Source of the DNA: Pseudomonas borbori
Lineage (GTDB): Bacteria > Pseudomonadota > Gammaproteobacteria > Pseudomonadales > Pseudomonadaceae
Assembly: GCF_900115555.1 (NCBI RefSeq)
Contig: NZ_FOWX01000005.1
Span: 62,001 to 126,000, forward strand
Direction of reading: 5' to 3'
Length of the DNA: 64,000 nucleotides
Shown here one piece after another: positions 26,964 through 37,363 of this stretch (its first letter is position 1; every line of letters starts with the position of its first letter). The notes under the pieces are model-generated. The model was not told where the DNA came from. It saw nothing but the letters and a program-made list of their open reading frames with translations, and ran no database searches. The translations under genes were made by a program, and so were the position numbers.

Positions 26964-28214
26964 ATGTTCGACAACAAGAATAAGTACCTGGTCGATGAGA
27001 ACGCCACGCCGGCGCTGCGCAACCCGGTCGACATCCAGACCCACCGGGCGGCGCGGGCGTATCGCCTGCAGCGGGTGCGCCAGCGACTGCTGGCCGAGGA
27101 CTGCGCAGCGATCCTGCTCTACGACCCGGTGAACATCCGCTACGCCACCGACACCTCGAACATGCAGGTGTGGACCCTGCACAACTTCGCCCGCTACGCC
27201 CTGGTATTCGCCAGCGGGCCGGTGATCCTGTTCGAGTTCCACAACTGCGAACACCTGCACCAAGGCAACAAACTGCTCGACGAGATCCGCCCGGCGATCA
27301 ACTGGAGTTATTTCGGCGCGGGTTCGCGCATCTCGGAGAAGGCCCGCGCCTGGGCCGGCGAACTAGCCGACCTGGTGCAGCATTACGCCGGTGGCCAGGC
27401 CCGCCTGGCGGTGGACAAGGCCGATCTGCAAGGATTCGACTTGCTGCGTGAGCATGGCCTGAGCCTGGTCGAGGGCCACAGCCTGATGGAGGAGGCGCGC
27501 AAGATCAAATCCACTGATGAGCTGGAATTGATGCGCTGGACCATTCAGGTTTGCGAGCGCGGTATCCAGCGCATGCACGACGAGCTGCGCCCCGGCATGA
27601 GCGAGAACCAGCTGTGGGCCTGGCTGCACTACGAGAATATCCGCCACGGCGGCGAGTGGATCGAAACCCGCCTGCTGGCTTCCGGGCCGCGCACCAACCC
27701 CTGGATGCAGGAATCCAGCGAGCGGGTGATGCTGGAGGGCGAGATCGTCAGCTTCGACACCGACCTGATCGGCCCCTATGGCTACTGCGCGGATATCTCC
27801 CGCGCCTGGACCGTTGGCCACGTCGCGCCCACGGCCGAGCAGCGCCGACTCTATGGGCTGGCGCACGAACAGGTGCAGCACAACATGGCGTTGCTCAAAC
27901 CGGGGCTGAGTTACCGCGAATTCAGCGAGCGGGCCTGGGATATCCCGGCGCCGTTCTACCCGAACCGTTATTGCTGCGTGCTGCACGGCGTGGGTCTGGC
28001 CGATGAGTTTCCGGCCGTGGCCCACCGTGGTGAAGATTGGCGCGGCAGTGGTTACGACGGATTGTTCGAGGAGAACATGGTGGTCTGTGTGGAAAGTTAT
28101 ATCGGCGCACGGGGCGGTAGCGAGGGCGTCAAACTGGAACAGCAAGTATTGATCACTGCCGATGGCTGCCAGGCGTTATCGACGTTTCCCTGGCAAGCCG
28201 ATTGGCTGGCTTGA
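26964..28214 (+). CDS. dddP: M24-family protein with all DddP (DMSP lyase) active-site residues
   Basis: 416 residues, creatinase/aminopeptidase-P fold. From memory of DddP of Ruegeria and Roseovarius, the six metal ligands line up with almost constant offset: Asp265, Asp267, Asp277, His341, Glu377 and Glu392 here against Asp295, Asp297, Asp307, His371, Glu406 and Glu421 there. The proposed catalytic Asp377 (here Asp347 in HGVGLAD) and Tyr366 (here Tyr336) are also kept. The motif GGEWIETRLLASGPRTNPW is nearly identical to DddP. DddP cleaves DMSP to acrylate and dimethyl sulfide. It is shorter at the N-terminus than the ~446-residue marine enzymes. True substrate not proven; ectoine hydrolase DoeA, another M24 enzyme, is less similar. 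Confidence 0.8.
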   Translation: MFDNKNKYLVDENATPALRNPVDIQTHRAARAYRLQRVRQRLLAEDCAAILLYDPVNIRYATDTSNMQVWTLHNFARYALVFASGPVILFEFHNCEHLHQGNKLLDEIRPAINWSYFGAGSRISEKARAWAGELADLVQHYAGGQARLAVDKADLQGFDLLREHGLSLVEGHSLMEEARKIKSTDELELMRWTIQVCERGIQRMHDELRPGMSENQLWAWLHYENIRHGGEWIETRLLASGPRTNPWMQESSERVMLEGEIVSFDTDLIGPYGYCADISRAWTVGHVAPTAEQRRLYGLAHEQVQHNMALLKPGLSYREFSERAWDIPAPFYPNRYCCVLHGVGLADEFPAVAHRGEDWRGSGYDGLFEENMVVCVESYIGARGGSEGVKLEQQVLITADGCQALSTFPWQADWLA

Positions 28215-28613
28215 GTCGATGGCGCAGATGAGCCTGCGCATGACGCCCTGAGGATGGTTGGCGGTTGTTGCGTAACTCTATAGTCAGCCGCGAAATATAG
28301 GCTTGCGCACCGCGTCCTGAGATTGTGTACGGGTGATCTTGGCCAGCTTCTGAAACTTGATATTGCCCCTGCCGGGGTGGCCTGCGTGTGCGCACTCGTC
28401 AGCTGTTTCATTGATGTAAGGCGGGCGGCTGCGTCAGTCGATTGATGATTAAAACGCATTAATCAGGCCGGTAAAAATCAGGTGTCAGAAGTTGTTTTTT
28501 ATCGAACTATCGCGGCTTGGAAAAACAACCTGGAGACCAACCAAAGATTGACCGGCTCGCCTTGAGCCCAGCGTGCACAGTGGCAAACAAACAATAACAA
28601 CGGAGCACATGCT
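28215..28613. promoter_or_regulatory. upstream region of BCCT-2
   Basis: No gene. The operator copy 2 (28440-28466) lies about 160 bases before the BCCT-2 start. The region is AT-richer near 28440-28520. A CAAGCC/GGCTTG hairpin spans the preceding stop codon but lacks a T-run. Confidence 0.65.
28440..28466. promoter_or_regulatory. candidate LysR operator, copy 2
   Basis: GATTGATGA-N9-ATTAATCAG, arms and spacing identical to the copy at 19576-19602. GATTGAT-N11-ATTAATC has the LysR T-N11-A form. Confidence 0.75.
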
Positions 28614-30248
<1,635 letters not shown>

Positions 30249-30271
30249 ATCTCGGTAATAGGGTGACGCCA

Positions 30272-30304
30272 AAGCCTGCCTCCTTCCTGGAGGCAGGCTT
30301 TTTT
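30272..30304 (+). terminator. intrinsic terminator after BCCT-2
   Basis: 12-bp stem AAGCCTGCCTCC / GGAGGCAGGCTT followed by a run of six T residues. Confidence 0.92.
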
Positions 30305-30345
30305 ATGACGGCAGCCCAGGCCGTGACTGGGCTGGAGAATTGTGC

Positions 30346-30909
30346 ATGACAAGCGATAGCTACAACCTGGACAACTTTATCGACGATCTGCGCCGTATCG
30401 TCGCCTCCGCCGCCGATGAAACCAACCTGCTGGCCCAGGTGGCACCGCTGGCCCGGCGAGTCGTTGCCGAGCGAAATTGGCTGCGAGCGGACATGTACGA
30501 CGCCGACCCGGCGCTGGGCTTCGGTACCACGCTGTTGCATGTCGAGGCCGACCAGTCGCTGTTCGTGGTGGTGGACAGCTGGCTGCCAGGACGTGGCGTG
30601 CCGCCCCATGACCACGATACCTGGGCGGTGGTGGTGGGCGTCGAGGGCAGCGAGCGCAATATCTTCTGGCAGCGCCTGGACGATGCCACGCGCCCCGGTT
30701 ATGCCGAGCTGCAGCGCATGGGCGAGCAGTGCATCGCGCCGGGGCAGGCGTTGGCCATGCCCAGCGGCAGCATCCACAGCCTGATCAACGAAACGCCGCA
30801 CACCAGCCTGTCGTTTCATGTCTATGGTCGCCATCTCAACCATACCGCCCGTCGCCAGTTCGACCCCGAACACCACCGCGAACTGCCGTTCATCATCGAC
30901 GCTCGCTGA
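30346..30909 (+). CDS. cysteine-dioxygenase-type thiol dioxygenase
   Basis: 187 residues, cupin of the CDO type I / 3-mercaptopropionate dioxygenase family. Iron ligands His88 and His90 (PPHDHDTW) and His144 (SGSIHSL); the Ser-His-Tyr relay is Ser156-His158-Tyr160 (LSFHVYG), as in CDO and in P. aeruginosa MDO. Such enzymes add O2 to a thiol to give a sulfinate. Which thiol cannot be told, but 3-mercaptopropionate is possible, and that compound is also a known product of DMSP demethylation. ATG 30346 has GGAG eight bases upstream. A terminator separates it from BCCT-2, so it needs its own promoter or read-through. Confidence 0.8.
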   Translation: MTSDSYNLDNFIDDLRRIVASAADETNLLAQVAPLARRVVAERNWLRADMYDADPALGFGTTLLHVEADQSLFVVVDSWLPGRGVPPHDHDTWAVVVGVEGSERNIFWQRLDDATRPGYAELQRMGEQCIAPGQALAMPSGSIHSLINETPHTSLSFHVYGRHLNHTARRQFDPEHHRELPFIIDAR

Positions 30910-31047
30910 GGCTGGCCGAGAGCTGCAAGCCGGGGCGGCGCATTTGCGCTGGAGCTGGCGGGTGACTCGGGTCAGAATATGCCCCCCACGCGCGTCCCGA
31001 GCCTGTCAGCCGGTGCGCCGCGTCACGCCGTCGACACAAGGTTGCGC

Positions 31048-31269
31048 ATGACTCAATCGCCGAAAGACCCGCTGCATGGCGTCACCCTGGAAGCCATCCT
31101 CAACGACCTGGTGGCCAAGCTGGGTTGGGACGGTCTGGCGGCGCGCATCGATATCCGCTGTTTCAAGAGCGATCCGAGCATCAAGTCCAGCCTGACTTTC
31201 CTGCGCAAGACCCCCTGGGCGCGGGAGAAGGTCGAGGCGCTGTATATCCGCCTGCAGAAGAAGGGCTGA
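31048..31269 (+). CDS. VF530/DUF2132 family DNA-binding-like protein
   Basis: 73 residues. [20 protein letters not shown] then [14 protein letters not shown] and [20 protein letters not shown] are hallmarks of the DUF2132 (VF530) family, small helical proteins whose structure suggests nucleic-acid binding. Function unknown. The ATG at 31048 is the start that matches the family N-terminus. Confidence 0.88.
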   Translation: MTQSPKDPLHGVTLEAILNDLVAKLGWDGLAARIDIRCFKSDPSIKSSLTFLRKTPWAREKVEALYIRLQKKG

Positions 31270-31370
31270 ACGGCGAAACAGGACAGTACGCCTGCGTAGG
31301 AGATCCCTCCCACACGAACAACGCGGTACCCGTGAGAGCGGCTCCTCCCACAAATCCCGATACCTACCGC

Positions 31371-34300
31371 CTACTTCCAGCTGGCCTGCACCGGCGCCAG
31401 CGGGGGGAGGCATTGGCTGTAGCTGCCTGGCTCCAGATAGGGCGCGAGGATCGGCGCCATGCCTTTGAGTACCTGCACCGGCAGCGCCGAGGTGAAGGTG
31501 AATTTCTCCGCGGCGCGCCCGGGCACGAAGGCGGTGAGGGTGCCGTAATGGCGCGGGCCGATGAAGAAGACGAAGGTGGCGGTGCGGTTCATCGCCCGTG
31601 AACTGAGCACCTGGCCGCCGCGGCTGACGGTTTCGACCCGGTTGTCGCCGGTGCCGGTCTTGCCGCCGAGGGTCAGCAGGCGGCCGTCGGGCAGGCTGAA
31701 ACTGCCTTGCAGGCGCCGTGCAGTACCGCCTTCGACCACTTGCGAGAGTGCGCCACGCAGGGCGGCGGCCACTTCGCTGGGCATCACCCGTCTGGCCGCC
31801 AGGGCGTTGCGCGCGACCCGGGTATCGTAGGGTGTGTCGGCGGCGAAGTGCAGGCTGTCGATACGCACCGTGGGTTGGCGGATGCCGTCGTTCTGGATGA
31901 TGCCCATCAGTTCCGCCAGGGCCGCCGGGCGGTCGCCGGAACTGCCGATGGCGGTGGCCAGCGACGGCACCAGGTACTCGAAGGGGTAGCCGTGTTTCTG
32001 CCAGCGGCGGTGGATGTCGAGGAAGGCTTCGACCTCCAGCATGATGCGGATACGGCTGTCGCGGGCGCTCTTGTGTCGGCTGCGGAACAGCCAGCCATAG
32101 ACTTCCTGGCGCTGGTCGCGGCTGGCGGCCACGGCGTCGCTGAAGCTGGCCTCGGGCTTTTCCAGCAGGTAGCCGAGCAGCCACAGTTCCAGCGGGTGGA
32201 CCCGGGCGATATAGCCCTGGTCGGGCAGGCTGTAGGCGCCGGGGCCGTAGTTCAGGTACAGCGCGCGGATGCGCTTGTCGCTGAGTTTCTCGTTGGGCGC
32301 ATGGGCCCGCAGGAAGGCGGCGAAGGTCGCTTCGTCGACTTCCGGCATCAGGTAGCGGTGCACCGCGGCGAGACGCACCGAAGTGTGGCGCAGGCCGCTG
32401 AGGAAGGTGTCGAGACGCTGTTGCGCCGGCTGGCCCTGGTATTTGCGCCAGAAACGCAGGAGGAAGGTCGTGCCTTCGCGGTCGGCGAAGCGGCTGAGGT
32501 AGGCCTGACGGCGCGGGTCCTTGTCGTCCTTCATCAATTCGGCGCTGTTGCCGGGCGCCTGGTAGGTGCTGTAGCGCACCAGGTCGCGCATCAGGCGGAT
32601 GAACGGCAGGTTGATCGACTCGCGCAGTGCTTCGCGCAGGGTCGGGTTGCGGCCGTTGTCTTCGCGGCGGAAGTTGGCGAAGGTGTGCAGGCCGCCGCCG
32701 GTGAAGAAGCTTTCATACGGACTGGCGGAATACTTGCGCTCCAGCGCGGCCTCGAGCATGGCCGGCAAACTGGCGTCGGCGTTGCGGCTCAGGTAGTCGA
32801 TGGCCCAGCGGCTCAGGTAGTCCTGCGCGGCAAGCTCCACGGCACGCAGTTCGGCAACGCTGCGCCCGGCATGGCGCTGGTGCAGCTCGGCGATCACCTC
32901 CAGGTAGGTGGCCAGCACCCGCAGTTTGGCGGTGGAGCCGAGCTCCAGTTTGCTGCCTTCGTTGATGTCGAAGGGTTGGTCGGTGTTGTCGGTCTGCACC
33001 CGCACCCGGCTGCCATTGGCCGTGCGCTCGAAGAGGGTGAAGCTGTAGCGCACCTCGTCGGTCTTCTCCGCTGACAACAGGCGCTCGCCGAACAGGCCGA
33101 TCCGCTCGGCAAAGGCGGGGTCGGCGAGCTGCTCCAGGTAGCGGCTGACCGTTTGTTGCAGCTCGTCGTTGAGGCTGGTGCTGGCAGAGAGATCGAGGCG
33201 GTCGAGGTCATACAGCGGCATGTTGAGCAGGTTCGAGAGGCGCGTGCGGGCGACGCTGATGCCCTTGTTGCCGTCCACCGTGCGCAGGTTCGGCTCCAGC
33301 ACCCAGTCGCGATAGCGCAATTGCTGGGCCAGGGCGGCATCGCGCAACGCGGTATCGATCAGGCCGCCGCCCGCCAGCAGGCGGATATGGCTGTCGATCA
33401 GTGCCGCCAGTTCATGCCGGCCCTGGGCCAGGTAATACGAGGGCCGGCGCTGGGCGATCAGCATGGCCAGCACCTGGCGCAAGGCCAGGCCGCGTTCGGC
33501 ATTGCTCGCCTCGGGCGAACGTTGCGGGTCGAGCAGGCGATTGACCTTGGCGAAGTCGGCAGCGAACCAGATGCGCAAACCGTCGGCCAGGCCATGCACC
33601 TCGCCGTGCCCGGGCGCGGCGGAGAGCGGCACGCTGTTGAGGTAGTCGCGCACGATGTTCTCCCGCACCGCCCGGGTTTGCGCGCCGCCTTGGTAGGCGC
33701 GCACGCTGGCCGAGACCATCTGCCGCAGTTTTTCCGCGGCCGAGTGGGTCAGGCCATCCGGCGAGTGGCGGTATTTTTCCAGCTGGGTGGCCAGGGTGCT
33801 GCCGCCGGCGGATTGATCCTGCACGTCGAGCACCTTGCCGACCTGGGAGATGGCCGCCATGGCGAAGCGCGGCCAGTCCACCGCCGGGTTGGCCAGGGGC
33901 TGTTCGGGGTCGAGCAGGTGGCGGTTCTCGATGAACAGCAAGCTGCCCACCACTAGCGGCGGGATGGCGCTGAAGCTCGGGTAGCGCTGCTGCGGGTAGC
34001 GGAATTCGTAGAAGGGCGTGCCGCGGCAGTCGCTGATGCTCAGGCCGGTCTGGATTTTTTCCGGATAGGGTGCAAAGAAGCCGCGTTGCGTGTAGTCGAG
34101 CAACGCCGGGGAGAATCGTGCCTGCTGGCTGATCTGGAAGTCGCGCTGCTGCAGGCGTTCCAGCATCAGTGGCAGGTAGGTGTAGCCCAGGCGCTTGTCG
34201 AAGGGACCGTCCTGCGGGTAGAGGATCGCCGGGCTGGGGCCAGGCTCCACGCGGTAGGTCAGGCTGTTGCCGTAGCGACTGAGGTAATGGGCCTGGAAAT

Positions 34301-34478
34301 GCGCGGTGCGCAGTTCAAAAACCAACAGCAGGGCAGCCGCCACGATCAGCAATGTCAGCAGCAACCAGACGACGATGCGCAACTTGCTGGCGTGCTTGAT
34401 CGGCTTCAGCTCGAACGCCGGCTGCTTGCTCGTCGGTAGTGCCTGCTCCGGTGCATCGGATTTCCATAGTATGCCCAT
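31371..34478 (-). CDS. atypical class A penicillin-binding protein (transglycosylase-transpeptidase)
   Basis: 1035 residues anchored by one helix at about 33-54. The glycosyltransferase (GT51) part has the catalytic-Glu motif IENRHLLDP (Glu about 184, for EDxxF) and GGSTLATQLEKYRHSPDG. The transpeptidase part has Ser-Thr-Ala-Lys (SxxK, about 515-518), SIN (about 621) and KTG (LGGKTGTGD). So both activities look possible, but the protein is longer than PBP1a/1b and diverges strongly from them, matching a set of large Pseudomonas proteins of unclear role in peptidoglycan synthesis. ATG 34476-34478 is preferred to an upstream GTG at 34514. No operon partner. Confidence 0.82.
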   Translation of the reverse strand: MGILWKSDAPEQALPTSKQPAFELKPIKHASKLRIVVWLLLTLLIVAAALLLVFELRTAHFQAHYLSRYGNSLTYRVEPGPSPAILYPQDGPFDKRLGYTYLPLMLERLQQRDFQISQQARFSPALLDYTQRGFFAPYPEKIQTGLSISDCRGTPFYEFRYPQQRYPSFSAIPPLVVGSLLFIENRHLLDPEQPLANPAVDWPRFAMAAISQVGKVLDVQDQSAGGSTLATQLEKYRHSPDGLTHSAAEKLRQMVSASVRAYQGGAQTRAVRENIVRDYLNSVPLSAAPGHGEVHGLADGLRIWFAADFAKVNRLLDPQRSPEASNAERGLALRQVLAMLIAQRRPSYYLAQGRHELAALIDSHIRLLAGGGLIDTALRDAALAQQLRYRDWVLEPNLRTVDGNKGISVARTRLSNLLNMPLYDLDRLDLSASTSLNDELQQTVSRYLEQLADPAFAERIGLFGERLLSAEKTDEVRYSFTLFERTANGSRVRVQTDNTDQPFDINEGSKLELGSTAKLRVLATYLEVIAELHQRHAGRSVAELRAVELAAQDYLSRWAIDYLSRNADASLPAMLEAALERKYSASPYESFFTGGGLHTFANFRREDNGRNPTLREALRESINLPFIRLMRDLVRYSTYQAPGNSAELMKDDKDPRRQAYLSRFADREGTTFLLRFWRKYQGQPAQQRLDTFLSGLRHTSVRLAAVHRYLMPEVDEATFAAFLRAHAPNEKLSDKRIRALYLNYGPGAYSLPDQGYIARVHPLELWLLGYLLEKPEASFSDAVAASRDQRQEVYGWLFRSRHKSARDSRIRIMLEVEAFLDIHRRWQKHGYPFEYLVPSLATAIGSSGDRPAALAELMGIIQNDGIRQPTVRIDSLHFAADTPYDTRVARNALAARRVMPSEVAAALRGALSQVVEGGTARRLQGSFSLPDGRLLTLGGKTGTGDNRVETVSRGGQVLSSRAMNRTATFVFFIGPRHYGTLTAFVPGRAAEKFTFTSALPVQVLKGMAPILAPYLEPGSYSQCLPPLAPVQASWK

Positions 34479-34678
34479 ATCGTTCGGTCTGACCCCCACG
34501 TCACCCTTCACCACAGCTTAGCCGTTGCTTTATGAATTAGACGCTAGCGTTATTGACCAGGTCGCAAAGATTTCAGCGTTGCCCGCGACTGAACGACTTT
34601 GTGCCTGGAACGCTGTCGCAAGGGCACTGGTACGACGACTACAATCGATTCTATCGCCGAACCGGCAGCGAGTGACTT

Positions 34679-35374
34679 ATGCAGCGCGATCATCGTGAGC
34701 AACTTGCCTTGAGTTGGCAGGCCAATGCCGCTGCCTGGACCGCTGCGGTGCGCGAGCAGCGCATCGAAAGCCGGCGCCTGGTCACCGATGCGGCGATTCT
34801 GCAGGCGGTGCTGGCCCTGGCGCCTGCGCGGGTACTGGATGTCGGCTGTGGCGAGGGCTGGCTGTGTCGTGGCCTGGCCGCGCACGGCATCGAGTCGGTG
34901 GGGGTGGATGCCTCGGCGCCCTTGATCGAGGTGGCGCGGGCCGCTGACGATCCGCGCGCCCGCTACCGGGTCTGCGGCTATGCCGAGCTGGCCAGCCAGG
35001 TCGGCGAGCTGGGCCGCTTCGATGTGCTGGTATGCAACTTCGCCCTGTTCGAAGAAGCGCTGACCCCGACCCTGGATGCCCTGCACGGGGTGTTGGCGGC
35101 GGGCGGCCGTTTGTTGATCCAGACCCTGCACCCCTGGCGCGCCTGCAACGATGCGAACTACCGCGACGGCTGGCGGGTGGAAAGCTTCGCCGGCTTCGGT
35201 GCGGGCTTTGCGCAGCCGATGCCCTGGTTCTTCCGCACTCTGGAGTCCTGGCTGGGCCTGCTCAATCAAACCGGCTGGCGCCTGCAGTGGCTGCAGGAGC
35301 CGCTGCACCCGGAGAGCGAGCAGCCGGTGTCGTTGCTGCTGCTGTTGAGTTCCGCGCGTCAGGGCACAGCATAG
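34679..35374 (+). CDS. class I SAM-dependent methyltransferase
   Basis: 231 residues. The SAM-binding motif I is ARVLDVGCGEGWLCRGLAAH with the acidic end of motif II in ESVGVDAS, and FDVLVCNFALFEEAL is motif IV. Family of general Methyltransf_11/12 enzymes; the substrate is unknown. It precedes a VOC gene by 19 bases and probably shares its transcript. Confidence 0.87.
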   Translation: MQRDHREQLALSWQANAAAWTAAVREQRIESRRLVTDAAILQAVLALAPARVLDVGCGEGWLCRGLAAHGIESVGVDASAPLIEVARAADDPRARYRVCGYAELASQVGELGRFDVLVCNFALFEEALTPTLDALHGVLAAGGRLLIQTLHPWRACNDANYRDGWRVESFAGFGAGFAQPMPWFFRTLESWLGLLNQTGWRLQWLQEPLHPESEQPVSLLLLLSSARQGTA

Positions 35375-35393
35375 CCTTCGGCGGGAGGTGGGC

Positions 35394-35801
35394 ATGCAAC
35401 TGCTGCTGAATATCGATGTGCCGGATCTGCCGGCTGCCGTGGACTTCTATACCCGGGCCTTCGATTGGCGGGTGGGTCGGTATCTGTTCGGCGGCACTGT
35501 GGTCGAGCTGCTGGGCGCGCCCCTGCCGATCTACCTGTTGGCCAAGGCCGCGGGCAGTGCGCCGTTCGCCGGCAGCCAGCAGGGCCGCAGTTACCAGCGG
35601 CACTGGACGCCGCTGCACCTGGATCTGCTGGTGGACGATCTGGATGCCGCCCTGGCCCGCGCCCTGGCGGCGGGGGCGCAGTTGCAGGGGGCGGTCAGCA
35701 CACAGGCATGGGGTCGCCTGGCCTGCCTGAGCGATCCGTTCGGCCATGGTTTCTGCCTGATGCAATGGCAGGGCCGCGGCTATGAGCAGGTCGCCGATTG
35801 A
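35394..35801 (+). CDS. glyoxalase/bleomycin-resistance (VOC) family protein
   Basis: 135 residues with two beta-alpha-beta-beta-beta modules: LLNIDVPDLPAAVDFYTRAF at the N-terminus and HLDLLVDDLDAALARALAAG in the second half, ending with SDPFGHGFCLMQW. It belongs to the vicinal oxygen chelate superfamily, but the substrate is unknown. Start ATG 35394 follows GGGAGGTG; an upstream GTG at 35388 is less likely. Confidence 0.85.
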   Translation: MQLLLNIDVPDLPAAVDFYTRAFDWRVGRYLFGGTVVELLGAPLPIYLLAKAAGSAPFAGSQQGRSYQRHWTPLHLDLLVDDLDAALARALAAGAQLQGAVSTQAWGRLACLSDPFGHGFCLMQWQGRGYEQVAD

Positions 35802-35881
35802 GGAGGTGTTCATGCCCAGAATGAGCCACAGGTCGAGCAGCTACCTGATCCCTGGCGACTGGATTGCACGAGGGCGAGACG

Positions 35882-36712
35882 ATGCGAACGCTTGAGTTGG
35901 CCGGTGTATCGGTGCCGGCAATCGGTCAGGGCACCTGGCGCATGGGCGAAGTGGCCAGCCAGCGGCGCGCGGAAGTGGCGGCCTTGCGCCAGGGTATCGA
36001 GTTGGGCCTGGGCCTGATCGACACGGCCGAGATGTACGGCGAAGGCGGCGCCGAGCTGGTGGTGGGCGAGGCGATTGCCGGCCTGCGCGAGCAGGTGTTT
36101 CTGGTCAGCAAGGTCTATCCGCACAACGCCAGCCGCCAGGGCGTGGCGGCGGCCTGCGCGCGCAGCCTGAAAAGGCTGAGAACCGAGCGCATCGACCTCT
36201 ATCTGTTGCACTGGCGCGGCCAGTACCCGCTGGCGGAAACCGTCGAGGCCTTCGAGCGTCTGCGCGAACAAGGCAAGATCGGCCGCTGGGGCGTGTCCAA
36301 CTTCGACCTGGACGACCTGCAGCAATTGCACGACCTGGGCGTCGCTGGCTGCGCCACCAATCAGGTGCTGTACAACCCCGAGGCACGCGGCGTCGAGTTC
36401 GACCTGCTGCCCTGGCAGCAACGCCAGGGCATGCCGTTGATGGCCTACTGCCCGCTCGGCCAGGGCGGGCAATTGCTGCGCCACCCGGCGCTGCGCCAGG
36501 TGGCCGAGGCGCATGGCGTGACCCCGGCCCAGGTCGCCCTGGCCTGGCTGTTGCGCCAGAGCGGGGTGATCGCCATCCCCAAGGCGGTCGAGCCGGCGCA
36601 TCTGCAGCTGAACGCCGAAGCGGCGGGCTTGCAGTTGAGCGCCGCAGATCTGGCGCTGATCGATGCGGCCTATCCGGCGCCGGCGGGCAAGCAGGCCCTG
36701 CAGATGGTGTAA
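35882..36712 (+). CDS. yeaE: aldo/keto reductase, YeaE-like
   Basis: 276 residues, NADPH-dependent carbonyl reductase similar along its length to E. coli YeaE, which reduces methylglyoxal. The catalytic tetrad is visible: Asp and Tyr in LIDTAEMYGEGG, Lys in FLVSKVYP and His in YLLHWRG. The C-terminal NADPH motif is GVIAIPKAVEPAHLQLN. ATG 35882 has GAGGGCGAG upstream. Ends SAADLALIDAAYPAP as in YeaE. Confidence 0.9.
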   Translation: MRTLELAGVSVPAIGQGTWRMGEVASQRRAEVAALRQGIELGLGLIDTAEMYGEGGAELVVGEAIAGLREQVFLVSKVYPHNASRQGVAAACARSLKRLRTERIDLYLLHWRGQYPLAETVEAFERLREQGKIGRWGVSNFDLDDLQQLHDLGVAGCATNQVLYNPEARGVEFDLLPWQQRQGMPLMAYCPLGQGGQLLRHPALRQVAEAHGVTPAQVALAWLLRQSGVIAIPKAVEPAHLQLNAEAAGLQLSAADLALIDAAYPAPAGKQALQMV

Positions 36713-36725
36713 TAACCGGCTTGCC

Positions 36726-36776
36726 GTAATCCGGTATTACAGCAATCCTCAGACCGTAGCCCGGATGCAATCCGGG
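36726..36776. repeat. two small intergenic palindromes
   Basis: GTAAT-CCGGT-ATTAC at 36726-36740 and CCCGGAT-GCA-ATCCGGG at 36760-36776. The second, within GTAGCCCGGATGCAATCCGGG, is a widespread intergenic repeat type. A degenerate relative begins at about 52181. Confidence 0.55.
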
Positions 36777-36877
36777 AAGTGCTATCGACGATCTGCCTCG
36801 GCGGCCTGCGTACCACGGGGTTTCAGGCAGGCCAGGAGGCACCAGGATTATCTTCTTGTCATTGCGGGTTGAACAAC

Positions 36878-37363
36878 ATGAGCGGCACCAGCCTGAGCGA
36901 GGAACAGGTTCACTTCATCGAGAGCGGTGTATCCATCAGCGCGGCCTCGCGCGACATGCGCCGGGTGCCCTCGGTGAGCAAGGTGGTGGGCTGTCGGGTA
37001 GCGGCGGATCGGCGCCAGGTCACGGTGTTGGTCGACGCCACGCAGGCCGGCCAGTTGCTGCAGGACGTTGAGGGCAGCAAGGCACTGGCTGTGGTCTTCT
37101 GCCTGCCCAGCAGTCACCGCACCCTGCAACTCAAGGGCTGTGACGCCCACCAGGTAGCGCTGGCGCCGGGCGATGCCGAATTGGCGGCGCGCCACCGTGA
37201 TGCCTTTGCCGCGGATTTGTTGCCCTTGGGCTACGCGCTGCCGTTCGCCCGCGCCACCCACGAGTTCCAGGTCGAACAGTTGCGGGCGCTGTGTTTCACC
37301 CTGAGCGACCTGTTCGAGCAGACCCCTGGGCCCAATGCCGGCTCGCGCCTGGAGCAGGAATGA
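36878..37363 (+). CDS. flavin split-barrel (pyridoxamine 5'-phosphate oxidase-like) protein
   Basis: 161 residues. The N-terminus VHFIESGVSISAASRDMRRVPSV reads as an FMN-binding split-barrel protein related to the next gene's N-terminal domain. No catalytic motif stands out. Starts at ATG 36878, the first ATG with family match; the stop overlaps the start of the GAF gene, so they are translationally coupled. Confidence 0.65.
   Translation: MSGTSLSEEQVHFIESGVSISAASRDMRRVPSVSKVVGCRVAADRRQVTVLVDATQAGQLLQDVEGSKALAVVFCLPSSHRTLQLKGCDAHQVALAPGDAELAARHRDAFAADLLPLGYALPFARATHEFQVEQLRALCFTLSDLFEQTPGPNAGSRLEQE

Noticed and set aside
26964-28214. Ectoine hydrolase (DoeA/EutD) as identity of the M24 protein
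   Set aside because: DoeA shares the fold but not the GGEWIETRLLASGPRTNPW motif or the Asp347/Tyr336 context, and no ectoine genes (EutBCE, DoeB) are near.
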